From positions 268,929 through 332,928 of the forward strand of contig SCFE01000120.1 in NCBI GenBank assembly GCA_004352715.1: a stretch of 64,000 nucleotides of DNA, given 5' to 3'. This stretch comes from Hofstenia miamia. Its lineage: Eukaryota; Xenacoelomorpha; Acoela. Made by a program: the position numbers and the translations under genes. Of the stretch, positions 21,701 to 33,892 are shown one piece after another (within the stretch, counting starts at the first letter, position 1; the number at the start of each line of letters is the position of its first letter). The notes under the pieces were generated by a model. That model saw only the letters and a program-made list of their open reading frames with translations. It had not been told where the DNA came from and searched no databases.

Positions 21701-24030
21701 TTAATAGACCAATGATCAGTTTAAAGCGTATTTTCATTAAAATTGCGGATTATCTTTTCGACGTAAAACCCTACTTGCACAGTGTGGACTTGGATTCGTT
21801 TGTGACAATCATCAATGAAATCTTGCCAACATCATAAACTGTTTGCTCAATAACATTTCTCAAAACGTTTGCTGGAAATGGATGTTATTTCATGGTAATT
21901 ACATATCAATATTAGTCAGTTTCCTTTATTGCAATAAGTTTAATTTCTTAAGTGAAATAATCACTTTCGTTCAATTTTCATTTAAGGCATTGTGGAATGT
22001 GTCACTTTACAGATTTTACATGAAATCTTAAATACAAACGATTTCAGATGTGTTCATTTCTAATTCCATTTTGGATATTTTGGAATGCGCCACTCAAGTA
22101 ACTTACACATTTTACATGAAGTCTTACCTATTGCGCAATTTAACGAGTTAAAAAATGATTTTCACGTTTCTATGTGAAAAAAGTTTTCAGATATTTGAAT
22201 GTACTGGAAATTCAAAACTAGCATTCGTTCATAACAAAACTATTTAAGTAAACTATTTAAATCAGAATTTTAAAATTAGGAATGCAATATATTATAAGTT
22301 TCACTTTTGTTTAATATTTAGACATTGAATGTAATATTTTAGGTTGTGGATACATATGAGTCATTGAAATTCATGTAAGTTTTTTTAACAATTTGATGAT
22401 TTTTTATGTGAATCACCTGTTTATCACATCATTGAACTTCAAAATTTAGTTTTTTGTCATAAGTTGGTAGTGAAATTTGTCATGCAATTTTTGGTAGGCA
22501 TTACTTTTATACTTGCTTATAATTTTGTTAGATGTTTTTGTAGATTTCTCAACATTTTATGTCGATGCATATTCATCAAAAAAAGAGTCATAATGAACGT
22601 TTTATTAAGTACTGTATAATTTTCAGTAAAATTTCATTGACTTCTCACATAAGATCATGCAAATGGTTCAATAAATGTTTTTTGTCGTTGATTATTTTTT
22701 ATGAGAATGGATGTAAAAAGTTGATACAGAGTAATATTTTATCACCCTAAATACAAAAGGCGGTGTCTTTTATATGGATTATTTTTTCAAAAAATATTCA
22801 AGGCAAACTTTGATAATTTCTTCCAAAGTATTACCCTCGCAACGAATCAGGTCATTAAGTTTGTTCAAAACAAAAATCTTAGACGTAAGCTCTATCAACT
22901 TCTATCAGCAAAGTTTGGTCGAAAATTAGTTTTCACCTTGACGATGTTACATTATTTGTCTTTTTGTCAAAAGCTGTGTAGCGAATATGCTTGAAAACTG
23001 TATTTTGGATTTTGGCAAGAGATGGAAATTTGACTTACGTAAGTTAGTGCATAGTAGGGATATTTTTAGTTTGGATAGGGGTGAGACGGTGGTCAGTTTT
23101 TTAAAATTCGAGTCGATTAGGCTCGCCGGTCGAATCTCAAATTTTTTCTACGCTTTTAGGATTAGTAGTGTAATACTAAACTGCTTTCGCAATATGAAAA
23201 AACAGTATAATACTACTAATAAAGAATGGCTATATTTAGTCGCTGAAGGCAGACACTATAAAAATATAAAAACAAGCAGCTTTGTTTGTAATTTGCTATA
23301 TAGTTATGGCATTAACCAGTCAATGATGATGTTATTAAATTAAGGGCGTAATACACTGCTCGAAATGTGTGGCAATTTCCAGATATATCTACTTTCAAGT
23401 AGAGATTTATGTAAACTTTCTATTGACCACAGAAATTATATTCTATCATGTGCAGCAAACAGAAAAGGCATTTTATATTCTCTAGAAATGAGTTGCAGTG
23501 ATTATATTATAACAAAACAGCACCTTGTTGCCTCCTCGTGAATGCAGTGAGAAGTCGGGTAGTGCCTCCGCCCCATTTTATGCTAAGGGAGAGAGCGACT
23601 TTTAAATCAGAAATAGAAATCTAGCGATTTTTTGAACTATCCATAAATGATAAACAAGTAAATCATTACCGTCATTCGCAAGTTTTGAGATTTCTGGCTA
23701 ATATAAAAAAAATTAATTATTTCTGGTGGTATCAATTATTGACAACTAAGCAATAAAGGATGCAGCGTTAACACATTAAATCTGCAAATAACTTACTAAC
23801 GAGTCAGTTGGACATCGAAAATTATGCAAAACTTGATTGCCAATTTGAAAGCGCCATTTACGCTAATTAATTTTTAACAACTTATTATCAAATAGAAAAT
23901 GAAACTTATGTTCAGAAATATAGGCATTCACAACAAAGCAATGTCACAGCAATTTTTTCTGTAGAAATCCACTCATTTTTTTCATATGTGATCCTTGATA
24001 TGTTGCTATGTGCGCTTTTTAAGCATCTTG
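18756..24030. other. AT-rich intergenic DNA
   Basis: No domain, repeat family or gene structure that I can defend. Short open frames at 21643-21837, 21843-22031, 22559-22750 and 22987-23343 lack motifs and splice context. Confidence 0.5.
19449..19471 (+). CDS. Alternative terminal exon candidate for the RGG gene
   Basis: After GCTATCTAG, phase-1 reading gives a short basic end (ERSSRWT) and stop at 19469-19471. It fits the phase of the exon ending at 18528/18534, but nothing else supports it. Confidence 0.25.
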
Positions 24031-24037
24031 TACGTAA

Positions 24038-24128
24038 ATATATTCGTCAGTTGTATTATGGGAATCCGGGGTGGGGTGTACAGGTGATGGATTTTCCAAA
24101 AATCCCATAGTACAACTGACGGATTTGA
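24038..24128. repeat. Hairpin repeat, unit 1
   Basis: AAATATATTCGTCAGTTGTA with TATGGGA on the left is mirrored by TCCCATAGTACAACTGACGG and ATTTGAATTT on the right. Stem about 26 bp, loop about 37 nt. Confidence 0.75.
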
Positions 24129-24258
24129 ATTTACTCATTTCTTCATATTTTTTTCAGTTTCTTTATTAAAAACAGTTTGTAAGTTTATTCTAATTTCATT
24201 GAAATTAATTTTAATCAAAAAAAAATTTTAAAAATCAATCAATTGTTGTACGCTTTTT

Positions 24259-24319
24259 AAATATATCAGTCAGTTGTAGAAGAAAAAAATCCTATACTAC
24301 AACTGACGGTTTTGAATAT
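24259..24319. repeat. Hairpin repeat, unit 2 of the same family
   Basis: AAATATATCAGTCAGTTGTA is mirrored by TACAACTGACGGTTTTGAAT with a short loop. It shares stem sequence with unit 1, and both are followed or accompanied by a TGTACAGGTGA block (24077 and 24331). Confidence 0.7.
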
Positions 24320-25136
24320 AAAGGTAACATTGTACAGGTGAGTAATATGTATGTATATGTATATATATACAGCTTTTCACTAGTGTAGTTTAAAGCTCAG
24401 AAAGGATACCTTTTTAAAATCGGCAATTTTTAAGTATAATTTGGTTACAGAAATATTTAGGCAGAATTAGCAATGTTAAGCTATGCCAAAACAATTGTTC
24501 AAAAATAGGTTTTTTCAAAAGTTTTTATTATTGTGATATATGCCTCACTATAAATGTGATATTTGATATATCGTGGGCTGGGTGCCAAAGTGTTACGAAT
24601 GATTATTGGTTGAAACAAAAAATTAGCATTTAATGTTTGAAATTATTTATTGAATCAAATTTGCAAACCCAATAAGATTAGTCAGCACAAACAGGTTTCC
24701 CACTTCAAGATTTATAAGTCAAAATCATGATTTGTCTCTCTGTGTAAATTTCAGGTTATGTCATATGTAACATTACTGATATTACATTATTGGGTGCCAC
24801 AATGTTACAAATTGTATTTGTTACAATTTCGCACCCAAATAAGTTCAGTTGCTTTTGTATACTATAACAATAAGATTGGCTGTGTGCTTTAAAATAATTA
24901 TATTATATTACTTAAATGGAACGGTACAGGATTGTACAAGCACAGTGCCACATTAACAATGGAGTAATTTAATTAACAGTCAGTAATTATGAAACATTTA
25001 CTCCGTTGTTAATTTTATTGGTAAGATGTCATAAAATAGTTTCCTCATTGTTTTACTTGTCATTAGTTCAACCAATGACAAATATCTCTTTTTTCTATTT
25101 CTATACCAGGTGGACTGTTGTACGCTGCAGGGACAT

Positions 25137-27060
25137 TCACAAGCGATCTTTGTCTCCCAATGCTTTTTCGTAGACGATATGGTGCACTGATATGATACCT
25201 TTGAAAGGGTCAGCCTTCATAACTTCTTTTGATAAATTTGTGTATGATTTTATATCGTTGGTGGTAACTTCTATCACATGGTATGGTGTGCTGCCACTCT
25301 TCATTCTAGCCTTTTTCATCATGCCATGATACTCACTTGGTAAATCTACTTCTAGCTTTTCAAACACACCTTGGATTGCGGAATGCATGCTATCGCATTC
25401 CATATGGCTATGGCCACTCAAAATATTCCTGCTCAACTTTTTTGATAAATTTTGAGTTAGTTAGAAATGAGAGAATTGCTGTACAAATACACTGATTACG
25501 ATTTTGGCCTAAAGCTGTGTCGCTGTACAATATCACATGATTGTTGCGACCATCATCTAAAAGCTGAAGATACTTAAACAAGCAAGAAGTTATTTCATTA
25601 GAACCACGGACAGCATCTGCCTCATCCACGTAAAGCAATAGTCATTGGTAGTTGGAGCTCATAGAAAGTTAAGTTATAAACATTGACTTTCTCTTGTAAT
25701 ATGACGCCCCAACAAACATTCTTTGGCAAGTTAGAACCTGCTGGAGGTTGAAGGTGACTGCTAAATCATCGGCACTTGCTTTATCTCTTGCCTTTTCCTC
25801 CTCTGCAAGAAATTGCGCCTAAGATGAGCTTGTTGTTTCGTAGTGTCCTCAGCTGTTAATGTTCCCGCTTTCTCTTTCTTGTTAAACATGTCACAGTCAT
25901 TGCAAACATCATTACTAGGAATATGGAAGCCAATAAACTCTCTTTGTTCAAGTCCATTCCTCGCGCCATTCTTCTCTACGCGTCTCCTTGTTGGTGGCCT
26001 TCTCGTGCTTTGTTCCACTCCATGGAACGTTTCCAGAAACGCGCTTTCCAATGGATTTCCTCTTTGGACTATAAAGACGCTCTGCTTAAATTCTCCACTC
26101 TCCCGCTGTCACTACTTCCATGCCTGTGATCTCCTTCTGTTCAATCGACTACTGACTCGCAAATTGGATCTTGATCCTTTTGATTTCATTAAGTTCTCTA
26201 ATTTCGTGCTGCACTCGCTCTGATGATGTTGTCACCTCCATTCGTCGTACAAAGAAACATCTCACTCTTCACTCGTTTTTCAATCGTGCTTGTACTGTTG
26301 CTAATTACATCTTGACTCGCAACCCTCCAACAGCGATTGATTTCTTTTCCCCGCCACCGAGCTTCAAGAAATCTTTGATGGCTTTCCTCTTTGCTGAGCC
26401 CTTCTCCAACTTCGCCTACTCTTCCATTTGCTCCTATTTCATCTCCTGTGACTGTCCTCGCTGCCGTAAAACTTGACTTGTTTTTATTTTCTTGTTGTGT
26501 ATGCCTTCAGCGCACTACATTCTTGATCTTGCTTAGAGTATAACTCTGTTTTTTCCTAGAACTGTGCATTGCGATATAAAGTTTGTCGAGCTCTTGAACT
26601 CTTACATCCCCAGAATGTGTTAAAAATGGCAACTCGCTGTTCATCTTTAATCTCGAGGCATCTGTTCTTGTTGACAGCCTTGCACTGGCACCTGTTTTTA
26701 ATCTGTTTCCCATTTCTTTATGGGAATCATCAGCTTCATCATTACTTGACGAATGATCACCATCTAAAACAGTTGATAAGCACTTTATAAATTATGTACT
26801 GCAGATTATTATATGTCTCAGTAAGTTTCTCTACTGGCAGTGGATAGTAAGCAAGTGCATACAGTTTGAGCTTCTCTTATGTTTAATTTATTAAGCACCG
26901 AATGTAAAAAGTTATAGAAATGTACAGTATAAACATTAGTTAAATTTAGCTGCATTAATTGAAAAATCTTAATTCTAATGTGGTACTTACCAGTTTGAAT
27001 ATTGTCATAAGCATCAATTACACTTTGAGAGTTGCAGAGAGAAAACTTTTCATTACCCAT
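25137..27060 (-). pseudogene. Transposase-like gene of the TIR element, broken
   Basis: Exon 1 is 27060-26991 (MGNEKFSLCNSQSVIDAYDN...), with donor GTAAGTACC. Exon 2 starts at 26763 after TGTTTTAG, phase 1, and continues to about 26515 (acidic, then SGDVRVQELDKLYIAM). A LINE piece follows, then the coding resumes at about 25935 with GFHIPSNDVCNDCDMFNKKE, FNLQQVLTCQRMF, VILYSDTALGQNRN and GHSHMECDSMHSAI, with several frameshifts and stops down to 25137. The D, SD-x3-GQN and GHSxMExDxxH landmarks recur in transposon-derived proteins of many invertebrates and look DDE-like. I am unsure of the superfamily. This copy is inactive. Confidence 0.6.
25936..26515 (+). mobile_element. LINE 3'-end fragment nested in the transposase
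   Basis: Plus-strand reading gives IPRAILLYASPCWWPSRALF and RFQKRAFQWISSLDY, the typical segment downstream of the RT domain of jockey/R1/RTE-type non-LTR elements (Y-A-S-x-x-W ... QKRA). It ends FSCCVC followed by TGTGTATGCC. Base composition is GC-richer than the host transposon. It cuts the transposase between NVV and GFHIP. Confidence 0.65.
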
Positions 27061-27529
27061 GTTAGTGATAATTGAGAACTTGTAACTGGCTTGCTTCAGT
27101 TATACACTAATATCTACTTTGTTTCAAAATTCTCTCCAAATTGGTGAAGGTCACATGGTACATGGCACAAAGATATGCGTTATGTCATCACTACAATGTA
27201 AGTAATTAGGAATCAGTGCAAAAAGAAATGAAAACAATCATTTTCAACCAACTTAGTATATCATTGATGTAACTTGTCTGTCTTCTAGCTTATTGATATT
27301 GTTATCATTGGGTGCAACAATGTAACAAAGATGGTTAGTAACATTATTGCAAACAGCGAAATTGAAATTTTGTTTGTTTGCTACATAATGGAATTAGAAA
27401 TCTTGTGGCCTAGAATGCCACAAAGACATTTTTAAATTTTATCTTATGCAATATCATTATAATCTGAGTAAAAATAAGCAATTTTTAGATTTTGTGATTT
27501 GTAACATTTTGGCACCCAGCCCACGATAC

Positions 27530-28531
27530 TAATTCAAAAGGGGGGTCGAGTTGTATTGGCAGTTTGCAACGTTGGTTTAGAAATTCACAATAAGTATAGT
27601 ATGCTACACGTAATATATTTGAAATGTATTTAAAAATGTATTTTGTAAATATTGAAGAAATAAACAAAGAAAATACAAAGTAAAGTACGCTGAACTATTT
27701 TCTTTTTGGTTGTTTAATTGCATTTAGGGCCTTGTTAAATTTTTTGATTTGTGACTTCGGTAGATTATTAAGAGTATTATAATGATTTGCACACCAAAAC
27801 TTGAAATCTTCGAGAAGTATTTTTTACCAATCAAATGATGAATGCAATGTAAAATATTGCGTTCCACAATAAAGTTGCAGTTTTTGCATATTTAACCAAA
27901 ACATCACTTGGATATGAGAGTCCTCCCTCCATGTGACAAGAAAGTGACATATTTTGAGCCAGAATTTTTCTGAGCGTTTTTTTTAGCAATTTACCTGGAA
28001 ATGTATGTTGTGACATTAATGTAATCCGATATATAATTATCAAAATCAATGCAAATGTTAAAGGGTTTTATGAGATTTCTTTAAATGAATTTTCTTGTTC
28101 CTTGCATAGAAAGTTCCTTAAAATTTTAAGATTTTTTAAACTTTTAGCAAATCATACAAAGACATTAATAATCTTCCTCCACATTTTTGCCGTAAATGAC
28201 TAAAGCGATTTTTAAGCAGATCCAATGATTCTTGTATAACTTCATTCCATAAGCCATTCTGTAAATTCTCAGCGAAATTTCAAGCAATCTATTTTACCAT
28301 CATGGAATATACATCTATGCAAATTGACAGTGTTCACGGGGTTTTTGTTATTCATTATTCTAAACAAAACATTAAATAATCAGCAAAATGAAGTAGGTGA
28401 TTGTGATTGTTCATTTTTAAAATGTAAAGTTATAGCTTATCATTCTTTCGTTATCATAAAGTACAGAACTGTTTTGAACATTCATCCAATTTTTGCTATA
28501 CCAACATAACGAAATTCAGATGTGTACTTTA
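27530..28531. other. AT-rich intergenic DNA
   Basis: No gene or repeat identified. Confidence 0.45.
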
Positions 28532-29828
28532 TTAACCCTAGAATGTACAATGATGTCAATTGACCTCATTTCTATTTTCAATTGTTTGCATTGACCCAGG
28601 ATTTATGCCAAACTCCTTGACTTTAATCATTTCCCCTGATCAAAAAATTTTGTGAGAGACTGATTTTCAATTGTTGAGATAATAGGATAACTACATTTAA
28701 GTACTGAGGTCAATTGACCTCATTAGAAAATCAACATTGAAGTGTAATTTTGAAGGTGTAGACTTACTGCACGCAAATGGAAATTTAATATAGAATGAAG
28801 TGTCAATGATAAATATGACACTGTAGAAGCAATAAAGATTGTCTGTATTCTGAAATTGTTTTCAATTAATCAGTCTAAAATGTCGTTGCCTTGCTGATAA
28901 AAAAACCTCATAAGTCACAACATAGCATGTGATCTTGACTGATCATGTGATTCTATTAGACACAATTATGACTAAGCAAAGATATTGTTCTATTCCTCAT
29001 CTATACTATTCCATACTGAAATCATTCACTCATTGGATTTTGACATAAAATAATGTGTCGTCCTGCTTCAGACTTCCCGCACAAAAGAAGCAATTGTCAA
29101 TTTTGTGTTACTTCTAGGCGCAATAAGACGAAGTGGGTTTGTGATACTGCTGATTTGAGATTGTGCATCTGCTTCTCCATACAAAATAATGACTAGTTTT
29201 TGTGATGAAAACGACGTTCATTTTGGGAAGCAGTGATTTTTCTTGTATGTAAACCATAATGTTAAAAAATGTAATACCAAATATAACATAAAATATTACT
29301 TTACAAAGCAAGGGATGTAGAAATGTACTGACTGTCAACCAATATTTTTATCTGAAGTATAAAAATTGTCATGATATAGTACATTAGTAGTAATAGTATT
29401 ATTTATAATGATATAGTGTGCTTATATTATATGCCTAATACTCAAAATATGGAATGTTTATTTAAAGAGAATTGTGACAACATGAATAATTCAGCTACTA
29501 ATAAAACAAGAAAACTTTACTAATCAGGTTAAACTATTATCATAAGATTAATTGAAATAATGGATTGAAATCATTGAGATATACTTATACAACTTTCATT
29601 AAACTTATTTGGGTTGATATATTATGAATTCATAATATAGATTTTATTGGCTTTCTATCTCGGTTAGGTCTAATTGATATCAATAAATATAACTTCAATG
29701 TCCATAAAAATAGTTATTCTACCAAATCATAAGCCAATTATGATAAAGATGCTTTGTTAACCATTATGAGGTAAATTGACCTTGTTGTATGCAGATGTAT
29801 ATTTTATTTTTGTACGTTCTAGGGTTAA
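28532..29828. mobile_element. piggyBac-like TTAA element 1
   Basis: TTAA at 28532-28535 and 29825-29828 flank inverted ends CCCTAGAATGTACAA / CCCTAGAACGTACAA (15 bp, one mismatch). TTAA target duplication plus CCCT(T/A)-type ends is the piggyBac signature. Inside are the palindromes GTCAATTGAC (28555) and TGAGGTCAATTGACCTCA (28705-28722), with a related block near the right end (29766). No transposase is recognised. The longest frame is minus 29338-29114, which is unassigned, so it looks non-autonomous at 1297 bp. Confidence 0.75.
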
Positions 29829-30780
29829 GCAATAATGAGCAATCTGTAGATATTTCGTTTTGATTGTACAATTCGTTTAAGTACATATAAATATGTTTCC
29901 ACTTTTGTAGCACAGAAGAATGGTGTAAAGGAAAATGACATCTTGACAGTGAATATACCTGCAAGGAATAATAACTTGCAAAGCAAATTTCATAATTACA
30001 ACAGGATATTAACTTGTTGATTACTAATTACACTCAGGATAATTAAAATTCGAGGAATAAGGATTCATATTCCAAATTAGCATCTGTGTATTGATTGAAG
30101 TAAATAATGTATTTCGCATACTGTTGTATTTTCATTGACTTTTAAGTATTTTCTTTGAATATTCTTTATCAAGTTTAAATGTAATTGGGTTTCCTTTGGA
30201 AATTCGAATTTTCTAACATGAGTTCTTTCATAAGAAGGATATTCTGATGAGCATTAAGGTACACAGCTTATCTTACCCATTTGACAGTGACAAACCCAAC
30301 CATGCAAATGACTCAATGAGAGGGAATAATAATGCTCTACAGTGCTTTAGCTCTGTTTGCATGTGGTATTATTTAACCAATGAGAATTTGGGGTCTTTTC
30401 TAAGGAATGTACTGCGACTAATTTGACTGTATCTTCAGCAGGCTATGGTTTGATATAGTTGCATATTCTAATTAATATATGTATTGTGACATTTGAACTT
30501 ATATATGAAAACTCTTGCAAAGTAAGTCCTCAGCAGCTTTTTGCAATTTACTAAGGACAAATATAATTGAATTTTTTCTAACATCAAGTGGTCTCAACAA
30601 TGTGCATAAATTTATTTTCCAAAAATGAATAATCATTTCTTTGCATTTAGATGAAGGAAGTATATCTGGTATTTCACTAAAATACAGTAATTGTGGACAT
30701 TGTTAATTTCAGCTAAATGTTGTTCACGTGAATTGGAGATTCATTCATATAAATGTAGGTATTTATTAAATGTTAGCATG
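29829..30780. other. AT-rich intergenic DNA
   Basis: No gene or repeat identified. Confidence 0.45.
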
Positions 30781-30804
30781 AATATATATATATATATATA
30801 TATA

Positions 30805-31074
30805 TACTAATACCTCCCTCTACGTAGTATGGTTTTTGCAAAAAACCGCTACATAGAGGGAGGGGAGAAAAATTGTCCATACCTACATAGAAGGATTTTG
30901 GCCGAAAATTAACTTTTTGGCTATTACTCCCTAAAAAATCCATCGATCCCTTAAATATTTTGCATGAAGGTAGTGACTACCAAAACACTATGTCCTACAA
31001 AAATTCAGGAATTTATGTGGGAAATTCAGCTTATATGGTTATGTGGAAAAAATACATAGAGGGAGGTATTAGTA
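30805..31074. mobile_element. MITE family M1, copy A, embedded in a TA microsatellite
   Basis: TACTAATACCTCCCTCTACG at 30805 is mirrored by the reverse complement at 31053-31074 (22-bp TIR, one mismatch). TA repeats flank it on both sides (30782-30804, 31074-31091). The left TIR also pairs with 30840-30864, forming a near-perfect hairpin of about 54 nt. No ORF. Internal sequence is shared with 58778-59020. Confidence 0.8.
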
Positions 31075-31091
31075 TATATATATATATATAT

Positions 31092-31613
31092 NNNNNNNNN
31101 NNNNNNNNNNNNNNNNNNNNNNNNNNNNNNNNNNNNNNNNNNNNNNNNNNNNNNNNNNNNNNNNNNNNNNNNNNNNNNNNNNNNNNNNNNNNNNNNNNNN
31201 NNNNNNNNNNNNNNNNNNNNNNNNNNNNNNNNNNNNNNNNNNNNNNNNNNNNNNNNNNNNNNNNNNNNNNNNNNNNNNNNNNNNNNNNNNNNNNNNNNNN
31301 NNNNNNNNNNNNNNNNNNNNNNNNNNNNNNNNNNNNNNNNNNNNNNNNNNNNNNNNNNNNNNNNNNNNNNNNNNNNNNNNNNNNNNNNNNNNNNNNNNNN
31401 NNNNNNNNNNNNNNNNNNNNNNNNNNNNNNNNNNNNNNNNNNNNNNNNNNNNNNNNNNNNNNNNNNNNNNNNNNNNNNNNNNNNNNNNNNNNNNNNNNNN
31501 NNNNNNNNNNNNNNNNNNNNNNNNNNNNNNNNNNNNNNNNNNNNNNNNNNNNNNNNNNNNNNNNNNNNNNNNNNNNNNNNNNNNNNNNNNNNNNNNNNNN
31601 NNNNNNNNNNNNN
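31092..31613. other. Assembly gap
   Basis: 522 N starting at the end of a TA run. Confidence 0.98.
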
Positions 31614-32249
31614 TATTCGTCGTTTGTACCATACTAATGGTGAAACGTCATTACAAATGACGAATTCTGAAAAAAAAATTACTTACAAACGACGAATCGC
31701 CTTTTTGGGGTTTAAAATTGAGGAGAATGCAAAATTTTCGATTTTTTCAGTTAGTGTATCTCAGTACCCTCTCAACAATATATCCTACTGGATTAATGGG
31801 TCTAAAAATTTAAAATGAAAAAAAATTCTTTTTGCTGGTTTTCAGATATTCGTCGTTTGTAATTTCTCAGCAAAAATGCTTGGATCAAATTCACACCTAG
31901 TTCATTAGCTCCCAAATTAAAAACTACATCTACTAAATTTCTTTAAAGATTTATAGGATATGGTATAATACCTTTGATTACTATGTACTTAACAATATTA
32001 TATGGTTATCGAAGTTCAAGACTTTCGAGTTTGCTGTAGGCAAGAAATTAATCAACTATGGAAGGCATTGGCTCTAATAAATGGAATGGGCACTAGTGTA
32101 ATGCATATGATTAAGAAACGGTTAAAATTGCAACGTCGTTAATATAAAAAAATTGGTTACAAATGACGAATATTGTTACAAACGGCGTATATATATATAT
32201 GAAAATGATTATAAATGACGTATATAAATTCTGCTTAAATTGCAAACGG

Positions 32250-32286
<37 letters not shown>

Positions 32287-32290
32287 TAAT
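31614..32290. repeat. Cluster of inverted TTCGTCGTTTGTAA motifs
   Basis: TATTCGTCGTTTGTA at 31614 and 31848, and its complement (TTACAAACGACGAA or a close variant) at about 31650, 31683, 32155, 32175 and 32240, create several possible stems. The block begins at the gap edge and ends in a (TA)n run at 32252-32284. It is a probable foldback or MITE cluster with its left part hidden in the gap. Confidence 0.6.
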
Positions 32291-32299
32291 TGTAGTTTT

Positions 32300-33892
32300 C
32301 ATAATGCCCTTAAATTTGATTATTTGAATGCTGAACCAAATGGAATTTGAAATTTCCTTAATATATTCTTGTTATCTGGAATTTAAAGTATTGTATGAAT
32401 TTACTACATCTTTAGAAAATAGCTTTCAAGTTACCACAGTAGTGTTTTGAAGCTTCAAGATATCTGATGGATCAAAAACAAATGGGTATAGTGTCTCATT
32501 CTATTCTAGGGTGCTGCAGATCCAATTACAGAATTTTTTGAAATATTTTTTTGTAAACTTGAGCAAATATGTAAATATACAATTTATTAAATCTTGTTTG
32601 TTTTGTAAATTTGTGAGTGAGTGTGCATCTTTCTCTTATTGCAACTACTTTTAATAAAAATATTCTTCTATTCTTCATGATTATATTCAAAACATTTTCA
32701 GATATTGCTTTCTGTAATTTATTAAACAATCGTTTTCCTTAGTATTAGCCATAAAGGTTATTCAACCATTGCTACGAATTGCAATTAGAATTAAATTATA
32801 TATAGACTCCATTTTACTCACCATATTGCAGTTCAGGAATTAGTTTTTGTTCTTGTTAAATGATTGGAACTGAATTTCTAAGCTCAAACTTTTATCTGCA
32901 AGATGAAATGCTTTAGCAATATTGTCTTGCATTTTTATTTTTGTCTGAACATGTTAATGTGGCAATGCAATATAGCTTACAATTCCCCATATGGTTTACT
33001 GGATATTACAATTGTTTAGATTGTAAACTGCCACCTATTTTAACTATTTGTTTTGAAAAACCTTGATCTTTAAGGAGGTGATAGACCATCAAATTTGTAT
33101 AACCAATATTTGGCAAACAAAATGTTTGACGACTGTGGCAGTATATCTACCTGTGTAAAACATCCTATCATAGAAAATATAATCTCAAATTTTTACATAT
33201 TTTCAAACCAACTAATTATTTAACATGCTTTAAATTTTGAATTACTTTAATTAAAATGGGTAAAAACTATCAATTGTTTATTGACTTAAAGTGCTAGCTC
33301 AATCTCACAGGTAACAGAATTCATTTAGGTGCACTACAGTGACAATTAATTCACTTTAAAATACATTTGGCTTTGTTAATAATGGAATCCAGGCCTAATA
33401 TGTAATGTTCATTTCTCCTTCCTGAATGACTTCTTATCTAAATATTTTAATTGTCAATATTTGTTGTCTTTTAACTACTTACTTTTGATAGTGTAACAGA
33501 GTAGACATTAAAAACCTGGACCAATGTTTTGACGAAAGCCAACCAAATGTAGAATGTTAACTCAGATTTTTCTACTAAGTGTTGTCAACATACATTTTAG
33601 TGGCATTGTCAATTCCACAAATAACATTCATACATGGACCCTAACAAAGTGACTCTTATTACAACCATGCCTTTGTAGCATCAGTATGAAAAAGTTCACG
33701 TGGAAATCTAAAGTAGGAAAATAACATTTTCAAGCAAGGAAGTTGTAGCTAAATGTAAATTCTGGTACTTGCCATGAAATATGCCTAATTTTGTATACAT
33801 GTAATATATAGCTATTCCATACATTTATTTAAATACACAAGTTTTTTACATCTAAACAACATTTCACCAAATGCAAAATTGAAAACTATTAA
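32300..33892. other. AT-rich intergenic DNA
   Basis: No gene or repeat identified. Confidence 0.45.

Larger units (their letters stand above)
24571..27526 (-). mobile_element. 2.96 kb DNA transposon with 26-bp TIRs and a spliced transposase
   Basis: The left end TCGTGGGCTGGGTGCCAAAG (24571, continuing TGTTAC) is matched by the reverse complement of the right end at 27501-27526 with one mismatch in 26. TA flanks both sides, suggesting a TA target duplication. Sub-terminal copies of GGGTGCCACAATGTTAC lie near 24791, 24822 (inverted) and 27309, resembling transposase-binding arrays. A minus-strand transposase gene fills the middle and is split by a LINE fragment (25936-26515). Confidence 0.85.

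Noticed and set aside
22987-23343. 118-codon plus frame with balanced composition
   Set aside because: No homology motif, no splice context, and no related sequence nearby; left unannotated.
23520-23600. GC-rich patch checked as a small RNA or tRNA
   Set aside because: No tRNA arms or other recognisable fold.
30960-31637. Long frames through the gap at 31092-31613
   Set aside because: Same artefact: N plus TA repeat.
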